Assembly (NCBI GenBank): GCA_934754975.1
Contig: CAKVKI010000070.1
Span: 1 to 10,987, forward strand
Direction: 5' to 3'
Origin: an uncultured Alistipes sp.
GTDB taxonomy: Bacteria; Bacteroidota; Bacteroidia; Bacteroidales; Rikenellaceae
DNA: 10,987 bases
Of this stretch, positions 1 through 5,747 are shown piece by piece. The position numbers were made by a program, and so were the translations under genes. Positions within the stretch are counted from its first letter, which is position 1, and each line of letters starts with the position of its first letter. The notes under the pieces are model-generated. The model saw nothing but the letters and a program-made list of their open reading frames with translations, was not told the origin of the DNA and did no database searches.

Positions 1-779
1 GAATATGGGCCTTCGACGCCCGGACGGGAGGCGAAAAATGGCACCTTCCGACGCAAACCGCTGTCGTCGGCGACGGACTTACGGACGGCAAGGTATTATA
101 TATAGGTCTGGGAATCGGCTCCTTCGGAAAAATCGACCTGCGCAGCGGGAAGCTGTTGTGGAGGTATGATTACGGCTGCGGACAGGCGCAGGGCCGTCCC
201 ACGCTGGAGGGCGGCCGGCTCGTATTCGGCGCATGGGACCGCCACCTCTATTGTCTCGATGCCGGAAGCGGCGAACTGCACTGGAAGTGGAACAACGGCA
301 GCAACAGCGTTTTTCTTTCGCCGGGACACGTCGTACCCCGCATTGCCGGCGAGAAAGTCTTCATCGTCGCCCCGGACCGCGTCGTGACCTGTCTGGACCT
401 GGCAACCGGACGGCAGCTGTGGCGCGACGACAGCCGCAAATCACGCGAAACGACCGGACTGAGCGGGGACGGACGCCGGTTCTACTACAAAACAATGGAC
501 GGCGAACTGACGGCGCTCGACACATCGGCGGACGAATACCGGGAACTTTGGTGTACGGATCTCGGCTGGGGGTACGAATACAACTCCTGCCCGGCATTCG
601 TGCGCGACGGCGTGGTCTATGTCGCGGGCCGTCACGGTTCCGTTGCCGCCGTGCGCGAAGACGGCTCGCTGCTGTGGACCGTCAAATGCTGCAATTCGGC
701 CGGAAACGATTTCATGCAGGCGCCCGACGGATCGCTCTGGGTCACCTTTGCCGAGGGCAAGGTTTTCAGGATGCCCTAG
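1..779 (+). CDS. PQQ-like (quinoprotein/BamB-type) beta-propeller repeat protein, 5' end missing
   Basis: The reading frame is open from the first complete codon (base 3) to the TAG at 777-779, so the gene starts upstream of the window; about 258 residues are visible. It consists of repeated propeller blades, each ending in a pattern like 'D..SG...W': DARTGGEKWHL, DLRSGKLLWRY, DAGSGELHWKW, DLATGRQLWRD and REDGSLLWTV. Between them are blade strands such as GGRLVFGAWDRHLYCL and GVVYVAGRHGSVAAV. This is the pyrroloquinoline-quinone-like repeat fold (PQQ_2 family, as in BamB). In many Bacteroidales proteins it is a non-enzymatic C-terminal propeller, sometimes behind a metallophosphoesterase domain; whether such a domain exists here cannot be seen. 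No PQQ-ligand residues could be assigned, so an enzymatic quinoprotein role is not supported. A terminator follows 42 bases after the stop, so this is the last gene of its transcript. Confidence 0.85.
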   Translation, partial: IWAFDARTGGEKWHLPTQTAVVGDGLTDGKVLYIGLGIGSFGKIDLRSGKLLWRYDYGCGQAQGRPTLEGGRLVFGAWDRHLYCLDAGSGELHWKWNNGSNSVFLSPGHVVPRIAGEKVFIVAPDRVVTCLDLATGRQLWRDDSRKSRETTGLSGDGRRFYYKTMDGELTALDTSADEYRELWCTDLGWGYEYNSCPAFVRDGVVYVAGRHGSVAAVREDGSLLWTVKCCNSAGNDFMQAPDGSLWVTFAEGKVFRMP

Positions 780-821
780 AGGGGTCTACAAGCCTTATTT
801 TAAATAAATTCTGTCAATTTT

Positions 822-853
822 TCGTACGTTGTTCACCAACGTACGATTTTTTT
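822..853 (+). terminator. Intrinsic terminator after the propeller gene
   Basis: A perfect 10-bp stem (822-831 with 837-846; arm TCGTACGTTG) encloses the 5-base loop TTCAC and is followed directly by seven Ts (847-853). The T run is on the plus-strand side only, so it terminates the upstream propeller gene. It ends three bases before the -7 box of the next gene. Confidence 0.85.
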
Positions 854-856
854 ATA

Positions 857-864
857 TACTTTTG
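857..864 (+). promoter_or_regulatory. Bacteroidetes -7 box (TACTTTTG) of the LruC lipoprotein gene
   Basis: TACTTTTG fits the Bacteroidetes consensus TAnnTTTG exactly and would start transcription near 870, leaving a leader of about 60 bases before the ATG at 930. No good -33 TTG lies 19-21 bases upstream; the nearest TTG (829-831) is 25 bases away and inside the preceding terminator stem. The leader just before the ATG is A/T-rich (aattaataaatata), as is usual in this phylum, with no Shine-Dalgarno sequence. Confidence 0.55.
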
Positions 865-929
865 CAATATAATATACACTTCCGCTCGAAATGTACACAA
901 AACAGCACGGAGGGTAATTAATAAATATA

Positions 930-2903
930 ATGAAAAGCGTCACTATTTTTGCGATTGCGGCCATGGCAATGGCCGCTGCGACGGGTTGCTCCCACGACAA
1001 CCCCACTCCGTCCCCCGAACCGCCTGTAAGGGGGGGGGAATTCAATGAATTCGATTTCGTAACGACCGCTCCGGTCACGCTCTCCGTCGATTACGGCGAT
1101 ATGGGCGGCATTCCGGCCAACGTCTATTTCGAGGTGTACGACACCTGTCCCGTCGAAGAGACCGAGACGGCATACGCCAAAATCGCCGGTATCGAGCCGC
1201 TTTATGCCGGTTATACCGATGCACAGGGCCGTTTCGAAGCAACGATCGAACTGCCCGCCTACATCCAAAAAGCGTACGTTTTCACCCCGGCGTTTTATGC
1301 CCAAACGCTGCTCGAAGCGACCCGTACCGGGGATACGCTGACGGCTTCGGCCGAAACGGAAACGACCGCAGCCCCCGCATCGACCCGCGCTACGGAATAT
1401 TTCTCGAAGGCAGTCAAAAACGACGGCTGGAAAACCTGGCTGGGGACATACGATACGACCTTTGGAACCATCCATTACGCCTACGAAGGCGACCTGAAGG
1501 TCAAAAATTACGCGGCGCTCCTGAAAGCGCACGCCAGCGTATTCGACACGACGAAAAGCTGCCCGAAGGAGTACCGTTCGTCGCGCGACCTGCTCCTCGA
1601 AAAATCGGCCGAAGTGGTCATCACGCTGCTCGGCGGCAACACCTGCTGGAATAGTTCGATGGGATACTATTATTACAAATCGGGCCAGAAACCCAAATCG
1701 CTTGCGGAAGCCAACGTCGTGATGATCTTTCCCAATACGCAGGACGGCGGCTGGAGCAACAAGCCTGCGATTTCGAAAAAATATAAGGGTGTGGAACGCG
1801 GCACGGCCGTACAGCTGATCTACTATCCCGAGATCGCCAACGGCAGCGACGCGGGTGCGACGACCGTATTCCCCGAAGATTACCGCATCGGATTCGTGCT
1901 GGCCACCAATGCGTGGACAAACCGCCTGCCGGGATTTACCGGCGACAAAAAATACCGTGCGGCGACATCCGACGGCCTGAGCATTAATAACTCCGGAGTA
2001 CCCTATCAGGTTCCGCGCACGGCTGTATTCCGCTATACCGACGCGTCGCAAGGCATCAACTCCGTAATGTTCTCTTTCGAAGATCATATCAACGACCAAA
2101 ACTTCAGCGACGTGGTCTTCACGATGACCTCCAACCCCGTGGACGCCGTAACGGACATTCCGTCGGTCGATGTCAACGACGGCAAGAAGACGGCCCATGT
2201 CCTGCGCGGCATCTACGCATTCGAAGACCTCTGGCCCAGCCGCGGCGATTATGACATGAACGACGTGATGGTCCGCAGCGATTACGAGAAGGTATTCAAC
2301 GAAAAAGGCATTTTCGAGGAGTCGTTCATCCTGAAGACTTTCGCCAACTTCGCGGGCAATGCCAACGGACTGGCCGTAACCCTTACGGGCGCTGCGGCCG
2401 GCGCAAAGCTCGAATTCAGCATCTGCAAACCCGGTTCCGAAGAGTTCGAAGCCGTTGATTTCGAACGCGACGGCAATACCGTACTGCTGACGCCCAACGT
2501 AAAGGAACTGATGGGTACGGCTTACCGGATCACGGCGAAATACGACTCTCCGATCGCCGAGACGCAGACCGGAACGATCATGCCGTTTATCTATCGTACC
2601 GAACGCGACGGTTTAACGGCCGGCAAACGCTGGGAAGTGCATATCCCCTACGAAGCGCCGACGGCGCGGGCCGAGATGTCGTTCTTCGGTACGAACGACG
2701 ACAAGTCGATTCCCGAAAAGGGGGTCTACTACGTACGCGCCGAAAACTATCCCTTCGCATTCTTCCTCTCGGGAGCGACCGATGCGAATGTGGCCAAACT
2801 GCTCGATCCGGACAATGAAAAATCCCCGATCGATCAGGTATATCCGGCTTATGCGGGATGGGCCGCTTCGAACGGCAAGGAAAATACGGATTGGTACAAG
2901 TAA
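930..2903 (+). CDS. LruC domain-containing surface lipoprotein
   Basis: This 657-residue protein begins with a lipoprotein signal peptide: MKS, a hydrophobic run, then AATGC with the probable lipidated Cys at residue 20. SHDN follows the Cys and has an acidic residue, in line with a Bacteroidetes surface-export signal. After a Pro-rich linker, residues about 90-125 (YTDAQGRFEATIELP) resemble an extracellular beta domain. Residues about 290-400 fit DUF4114, with F-E-D-H and F-S-D-V-V-F at 383-397. From about 425 to the end is the LruC (DUF4842) domain, marked by FEDLWPSRGDYDMNDVM at 431-447. Its D-x-D-x-N-D-like acidic cluster may bind calcium; that is inference. The family is named after a Leptospira outer-membrane lipoprotein and is common in Bacteroidales, with unknown biochemical role. 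The gene is monocistronic, lying between two terminators. Oddity: a G9 tract at codons 34-37 could make expression phase-variable. Confidence 0.9.
   Translation: MKSVTIFAIAAMAMAAATGCSHDNPTPSPEPPVRGGEFNEFDFVTTAPVTLSVDYGDMGGIPANVYFEVYDTCPVEETETAYAKIAGIEPLYAGYTDAQGRFEATIELPAYIQKAYVFTPAFYAQTLLEATRTGDTLTASAETETTAAPASTRATEYFSKAVKNDGWKTWLGTYDTTFGTIHYAYEGDLKVKNYAALLKAHASVFDTTKSCPKEYRSSRDLLLEKSAEVVITLLGGNTCWNSSMGYYYYKSGQKPKSLAEANVVMIFPNTQDGGWSNKPAISKKYKGVERGTAVQLIYYPEIANGSDAGATTVFPEDYRIGFVLATNAWTNRLPGFTGDKKYRAATSDGLSINNSGVPYQVPRTAVFRYTDASQGINSVMFSFEDHINDQNFSDVVFTMTSNPVDAVTDIPSVDVNDGKKTAHVLRGIYAFEDLWPSRGDYDMNDVMVRSDYEKVFNEKGIFEESFILKTFANFAGNANGLAVTLTGAAAGAKLEFSICKPGSEEFEAVDFERDGNTVLLTPNVKELMGTAYRITAKYDSPIAETQTGTIMPFIYRTERDGLTAGKRWEVHIPYEAPTARAEMSFFGTNDDKSIPEKGVYYVRAENYPFAFFLSGATDANVAKLLDPDNEKSPIDQVYPAYAGWAASNGKENTDWYK
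1030..1038 (+). repeat. Homopolymeric tract of nine Gs inside the lipoprotein gene
   Basis: Nine consecutive Gs span codons 34-37 (R-G-G-E), 14 residues after the predicted lipidated Cys. The tract length as given keeps the gene open. With eight Gs the frame reaches TAA about eight codons later; with ten Gs it reaches TGA three codons after the tract. Either slip would stop translation just behind the signal peptide. Confidence 0.9.
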
Positions 2904-2925
2904 TATCCCTTTCGGGAGAACAGCG

Positions 2926-2955
2926 AACAGGCTTCTTTGCGGAAGCCTGTTTTTT
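2926..2955 (+). terminator. Intrinsic terminator after the LruC gene
   Basis: A perfect 10-bp stem (AACAGGCTTC at 2926-2935 with 2942-2951) and a 6-base loop run into six Ts (2950-2955). It lies 22 bases after the LruC stop. The T run overlaps the stop codon (2954-2956) of the convergent acyltransferase gene. Read on the minus strand the stem has no T run, so it acts mainly on plus-strand transcripts. Confidence 0.9.
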
Positions 2956-3976
2956 ATTGCCGCATCCGGCCTTTGAAGAGGTCCTTCTGCGCAACGAACT
3001 GCGGCATCAGCCATACGATGACGGGCGTCAGGAGCAGGCATACCGAAAGCGTAAGCAGCAGCAGAACGACCGAGGCAGCCCAACCGTCCGCAAGCAGCCG
3101 CGAGATGATCGGCCGGAAGAAAAAGAGCAGGGGGCCGTGGATGCTGAGCGTGATGATCGAATAGCGGCCCAGATAGGAGACGATACCGGCTTTCCTGATC
3201 TTCTTGCAGAGCAGCATGATGGCGAAAATGCCGGCAAACGCGGCGAGGTAGACATGGACGATGTTTCCCGGATAACTGTTCGTCCGCATCCCCAGGGGCG
3301 CAGCCGTGAAGTACATCGTAACGACCGCCAGCAGGATGAGCAACGGAATCAGTTTGTCGAAACGGTGGTGCGGAAAGAGAAAGAAGTTGTAGCGACGGAT
3401 CCAGAAACCGGCGAAGTAGAACGGCAGGGCCGTCATGGCGACGTCGATATAGAACGGCAGCTCGATCCGCTGCCTGCCCAGCCAGAACCCCGTGATGCCG
3501 ATCAGCATCGTCACGGCGAACATCAGTCCGAGATGCCTGTTCCGCAGGTAATGGACGATGTAGAAGAGGATGTTGCAGTTGAAAAGAGCGACGAGGAACC
3601 AGATCGGCGGATTGAAGCGGATCAGCTCATGTCCCCGGAACACCAGCAGCAGTTCGCTCCAGCGCACCGGAAGCCGGAATGTTCCGGGCAGCAGTTTCGA
3701 GACGCTGTACATCAGCAGGAAAGAGCCGACGTAGAAGACCAGGAACGGGACGAGCAGTTTGTCGGTCTTGCGGACAAGGAAACCCCCGAATCCTTCGTAA
3801 GACTTGAAAAAGAGCCCCGAGACGAAGAAATAGAGCGGCATGGTGAAACTCGACAGCACGAGACCTGTCGTGAGGGCTTCGAACGCGCCCCCGACATGCA
3901 GCATCACAACCAGTATGATACACAACCCTTTAGTCAGGTCTATGAATTCGATCCGCCGTCTGTGTTGTTTTTCCAT
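2954..3976 (-). CDS. Integral membrane acyltransferase (acyltransferase_3 family)
   Basis: This 340-residue protein opens with the family signature R-x-I-E-F-I-D-L-x-K-G followed by CIILVVMLH; the His at residue 27 is the conserved, probably catalytic His of acyltransferase_3 proteins. About ten hydrophobic segments are visible by eye, including MPLYFFVSGLFF, LVPFLVFYVGSFLLMY, LVALFNCNILFYIVHY, AVTMLIGITGFWLG, LIPLLILLAVVTMYF and VVLLLLTLSVCLLLTPVIVW. Members move acyl groups, often acetyl, onto sugars of surface polysaccharides, lipids or glycoproteins; the N-terminus is reminiscent of the fucose 4-O-acetylase group (COG3594). No glycan locus is visible here, so the acceptor is unknown. The ATG at 3974-3976 is chosen because the signature starts nine residues in, as expected. 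The gene appears monocistronic, with its own promoter and a terminator-like hairpin upstream that closes the preceding gene. Confidence 0.88.
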   Translation of the reverse strand: MEKQHRRRIEFIDLTKGLCIILVVMLHVGGAFEALTTGLVLSSFTMPLYFFVSGLFFKSYEGFGGFLVRKTDKLLVPFLVFYVGSFLLMYSVSKLLPGTFRLPVRWSELLLVFRGHELIRFNPPIWFLVALFNCNILFYIVHYLRNRHLGLMFAVTMLIGITGFWLGRQRIELPFYIDVAMTALPFYFAGFWIRRYNFFLFPHHRFDKLIPLLILLAVVTMYFTAAPLGMRTNSYPGNIVHVYLAAFAGIFAIMLLCKKIRKAGIVSYLGRYSIITLSIHGPLLFFFRPIISRLLADGWAASVVLLLLTLSVCLLLTPVIVWLMPQFVAQKDLFKGRMRQ

Positions 3977-3981
3977 TGCGG

Positions 3982-3989
3982 CAAAGATA
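3982..3989 (-). promoter_or_regulatory. -7 box (TATCTTTG) directly in front of the acyltransferase ATG
   Basis: On the minus strand TATCTTTG matches TAnnTTTG exactly and is identical to the boxes before ssrA and ftsE. Its last base is only five bases from the ATG, so transcription would begin at or within a few bases of the start codon. No convincing TTG -33 element is found 19-21 bases upstream. Confidence 0.6.
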
Positions 3990-4060
3990 GTGATTTAGAC
4001 ACTATATAAGCTTTACCGGAGATAAAATTTACCCCTCGGTCTGCCGGCAACAGGCTGAAA

Positions 4061-4093
4061 AGAGAGAAACTCCGATCTTTTCAGGATCGGAGT
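4061..4093 (-). terminator. Probable terminator after the 220-residue unknown gene
   Basis: A perfect 9-bp stem (ACTCCGATC at 4069-4077 with 4085-4093) has a 7-base loop. On the minus strand it is followed by a pyrimidine/T-rich run (TTCTCTCTTTT) rather than a clean T tract. It lies about 65 bases after the stop of the gene ending at 4158 and before the acyltransferase promoter. Confidence 0.55.
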
Positions 4094-4157
4094 CGCATTA
4101 TTTTCATTACTTCTCATTCAGCGTAACGCATCCTGATTTTTTTTCGTGTTCCATGGT

Positions 4158-4820
4158 TTATTTCGCCTCAAAATCCTGAAATTTGAACTTATGCCCGCGT
4201 CTCATCATTTCAAGACACTTTTCCAAAGGATATTTTTTCGGACAATAGTAGCGTTCAAAATCGTCGCTCTCCTCAAAATAATCATCAAAAACAAGAACTC
4301 CCTGTATGAGTTCATTCACTTTCTTATGGCAAATTTGTACTGAACTAAGGTGGATAACATCGTCTTCACTCAAATGACACTCATACGAAGAGTTCATCCA
4401 AAACATGATTGCCTCGACAACATATAACCGGGAATTTTTTCTTTTTATTTCCAGACAATATACATCTCCGCTTATAGAACTGTCGAATTCCAAAACAGCA
4501 GTTCGTCGCGTCGTCTCTTTGGTTCGCACGGTCCAATAGGGAGTATAACGACGATCTTTATCTACCCCGCACACATACACGGGTATGTGCAATGCTGTTT
4601 TTTGAGATAATATATACACGGTATCCACCATGTATAAATTATCTTCCGAAATATCACATGGAACTACATCATACAAATGTCCTGCGTGACTGCCCTCTCG
4701 ATACACTGCCGGCCAAGGCTCCATGTGCCGAGCATTTACGGAAATCCCCGTAACACCAAACAATGACAGTATTATTAAGCAATGCAGCCCGTATCGCATT
4801 TCAGATGCCCTATGATCCAT
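4158..4820 (-). CDS. Hypothetical secreted protein, AT-rich, probably horizontally acquired
   Basis: I do not recognise this protein (220 residues from the first ATG). Residues 8-25 (MRYGLHCLIILSLFGVTG) form a short basic start plus hydrophobic core typical of a signal peptide, so translation may begin at Met8 (base 4799), giving 213 residues. No lipobox Cys follows; SVNAR-H could be the cleavage region. The rest looks like a soluble beta-rich domain with several Cys (VPCD, VYVCGVD, YCLEIKR, YECHL, QICHK, YYCPKK, EKCLEM) that could form disulfides outside the cytoplasm. The acidic DDYFEESDDFERYYC stretch near the C-terminus is distinctive. Composition is unlike the neighbours: about 45-47% G+C in the lines I counted, versus about 60% in a kinase line, and it uses TTA and TCA codons that adjoining genes nearly avoid. 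A weak -7-like TATATTTA lies at 4835-4842. It sits just downstream of ssrA. Confidence 0.7.
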   Translation of the reverse strand: MDHRASEMRYGLHCLIILSLFGVTGISVNARHMEPWPAVYREGSHAGHLYDVVPCDISEDNLYMVDTVYILSQKTALHIPVYVCGVDKDRRYTPYWTVRTKETTRRTAVLEFDSSISGDVYCLEIKRKNSRLYVVEAIMFWMNSSYECHLSEDDVIHLSSVQICHKKVNELIQGVLVFDDYFEESDDFERYYCPKKYPLEKCLEMMRRGHKFKFQDFEAK

Positions 4821-4884
4821 CGTGAACGTTTTCGTAAATATAAATAAAATAGTCTGAAAATACGGTCTGGCCTAAAAAGAAAAT

Positions 4885-4909
4885 TCCTGCAATTCTCAGA
4901 ATTGCAGGA
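4885..4909 (-). terminator. Intrinsic terminator after ssrA
   Basis: A near-perfect palindrome (TCCTGCAATTC at 4885-4895 with GAATTGCAGGA at 4899-4909) forms an 11-bp stem with a 3-base loop. On the minus strand it is followed by ATTTTCTTTTT. It begins about 28 bases beyond the mature 3' end of tmRNA. The plus side also has five Ts (4911-4915), so it could work both ways, but no plus-strand gene precedes it. Confidence 0.85.
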
Positions 4910-4937
4910 GTTTTTCTCGTAAATACCTGATTTACAG

Positions 4938-5337
4938 TGGAGGTGGCGGGAGTCGAACCCGCGTCCAAACAGGGAACCCGAAAGCTTTCTACACGTTTAG
5001 CCGCCATTTGATCCTTCTACCCGGGCCTGGCAGGCGGCTACCTAACCCGGGTCCCAGTCCCTGAATTTCGCACGCCGGCCGGGACTGTCCGACGCACTAT
5101 CTCTAAATGAATGATACCCCGTATGGAGAGCGGTTAAAGAGCGGAACTACCCTCCGGGATACTCGTCGCCAAGCCTCCTTGGACCCGGCGATTAAGCTAA
5201 CTTTCTCTGAAAATTAGGCAGCGAGTGCATAGCTGTTATTGCCATTTGTAAATTGAGCATCGGGATTTACGAGCCGCCACACAGCGCTCGGCGTGCTTAC
5301 AATCAAACTCTGCCTGCTGTCAAAACCGGGCACCCCC
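4938..5337 (-). ncRNA. ssrA: tmRNA (transfer-messenger RNA, ribosome rescue)
   Basis: The 400-base gene has both hallmark ends. The 5' end reads GGGGGTGCCCGGTTTTGACA, and the 3' end has a T-arm (GCGGG-TTCGACT-CCCGC) followed by CACCTCCA. The ends pair as a 7-bp acceptor stem (GGGGGUG with CACCUCC) that includes the G3-U70 wobble recognised by alanyl-tRNA synthetase. The next genomic bases are CTG, so CCA is not encoded and must be added. A tag reading frame ending YALAA-stop lies at 5214-5243. With SmpB, tmRNA charged with alanine rescues stalled ribosomes and tags the nascent chain for proteolysis. Its own -7 box lies 32 bases upstream and a terminator follows. Internal GC-rich repeats (for example CCCGGGTTAGG paired with a second CCCGGG) fit the usual pseudoknots, which I did not fold. 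A small open frame across 4810-5007 is an artefact of this gene. Confidence 0.96.
5214..5243 (-). other. tmRNA tag-peptide reading frame (GNNSYALAA)
   Basis: On the minus strand, GGC-AAT-AAC-AGC-TAT-GCA-CTC-GCT-GCC is followed by TAA and encodes GNNSYALAA. The ending YALAA is the conserved protease degron. A nine-residue tag starting with Gly has the same length as the GETNYALAA-type tags known from Bacteroides. If the resume codon is instead the preceding AAT, the tag would be NGNNSYALAA. Confidence 0.85.
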
Positions 5338-5368
5338 GTTTTTGGAACAAAGTCTCATGGAAACATTG

Positions 5369-5376
5369 CAAAGATA
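5369..5376 (-). promoter_or_regulatory. -7 box (TATCTTTG) of ssrA
   Basis: On the minus strand TATCTTTG, followed by CAATG, matches TAnnTTTG and lies 32 bases before the mature tmRNA 5' end. It predicts a start near 5363 and a leader of about 25 bases to be removed by RNase P. A clear TTG -33 element is missing; TGTG lies about 20 bases upstream. Confidence 0.7.
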
Positions 5377-5747
5377 GTACAAATTTTCGGAATAACACAG
5401 CCGCACCGGGAGAAATCGCGCAGCAGGTTCCGGCCAAGTGCGGTGCGCCGGGGAATCCGGTGTCTGTTCGCGCAGTCGTCTCGGCAGGAAAAACTGTGCG
5501 GCTCCTTCGCAGCGTAACAAGTAGAGAAGCGAACGCCGCCGGAAAGAGAGGACCAGACAGAGCGCAGGCAGGTCTCTGTTTGCGGGAAACTCCGCGATAC
5601 ACACAATAGTCAGCCGGGAAACGGCCTGTTTTTCAGCTTTGGGCCGGACGCGCCTGCATTGTCGCCGGAGATAGGCGGCGCTGACGCTCGCAACGCCCCG
5701 AATCCCGCAAATACCACCCGCCGGACCGCTATGGTTTCGCACCGGCC
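5377..5747. other. Gene-free stretch between ssrA and the hybrid kinase
   Basis: About 370 GC-rich bases hold no gene I can support. The open frames crossing it on both strands (5253-5609 plus; 5320-5742 minus) give Arg/Pro/Ser-rich translations with no domain, and both run into the tmRNA gene or its promoter. The only structures seen are short: GCCG-GGAAA-CGGC followed by TGTTTTT (5613-5633), a weak plus-strand terminator-like element with no matching gene. No clear terminator for the kinase was found on the minus strand. Confidence 0.5.

Noticed and set aside
1038..1053. Inverted repeat GAATTCAATGAATTC next to the G tract
   Set aside because: It encodes E-F-N-E-F in frame and is short; it is most likely chance.
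918..2198. 426-codon frame on the minus strand
   Set aside because: It is antisense to and codon-aligned with the LruC lipoprotein gene; the translation has no domain features and is explained by codon bias.
2858..4009. 383-codon frame on the plus strand
   Set aside because: Its Gln/Arg/Glu-rich, low-complexity translation is the codon-aligned complement of the acyltransferase, and it crosses the LruC terminator.
4821..4937. Attachment site for an element integrated at ssrA
   Set aside because: I found no second copy of the ssrA 3' end in the window and no integrase, so only the suspicion is recorded as a finding.
4810..5007. 65-codon minus-strand frame
   Set aside because: It starts inside the tmRNA gene and runs through its 3' end and terminator.
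5320..5742. 140-codon minus-strand frame and the 5253-5609 plus-strand frame
   Set aside because: Both overlap tmRNA sequence and its promoter, and both give Arg/Pro/Ser-rich translations without domains.
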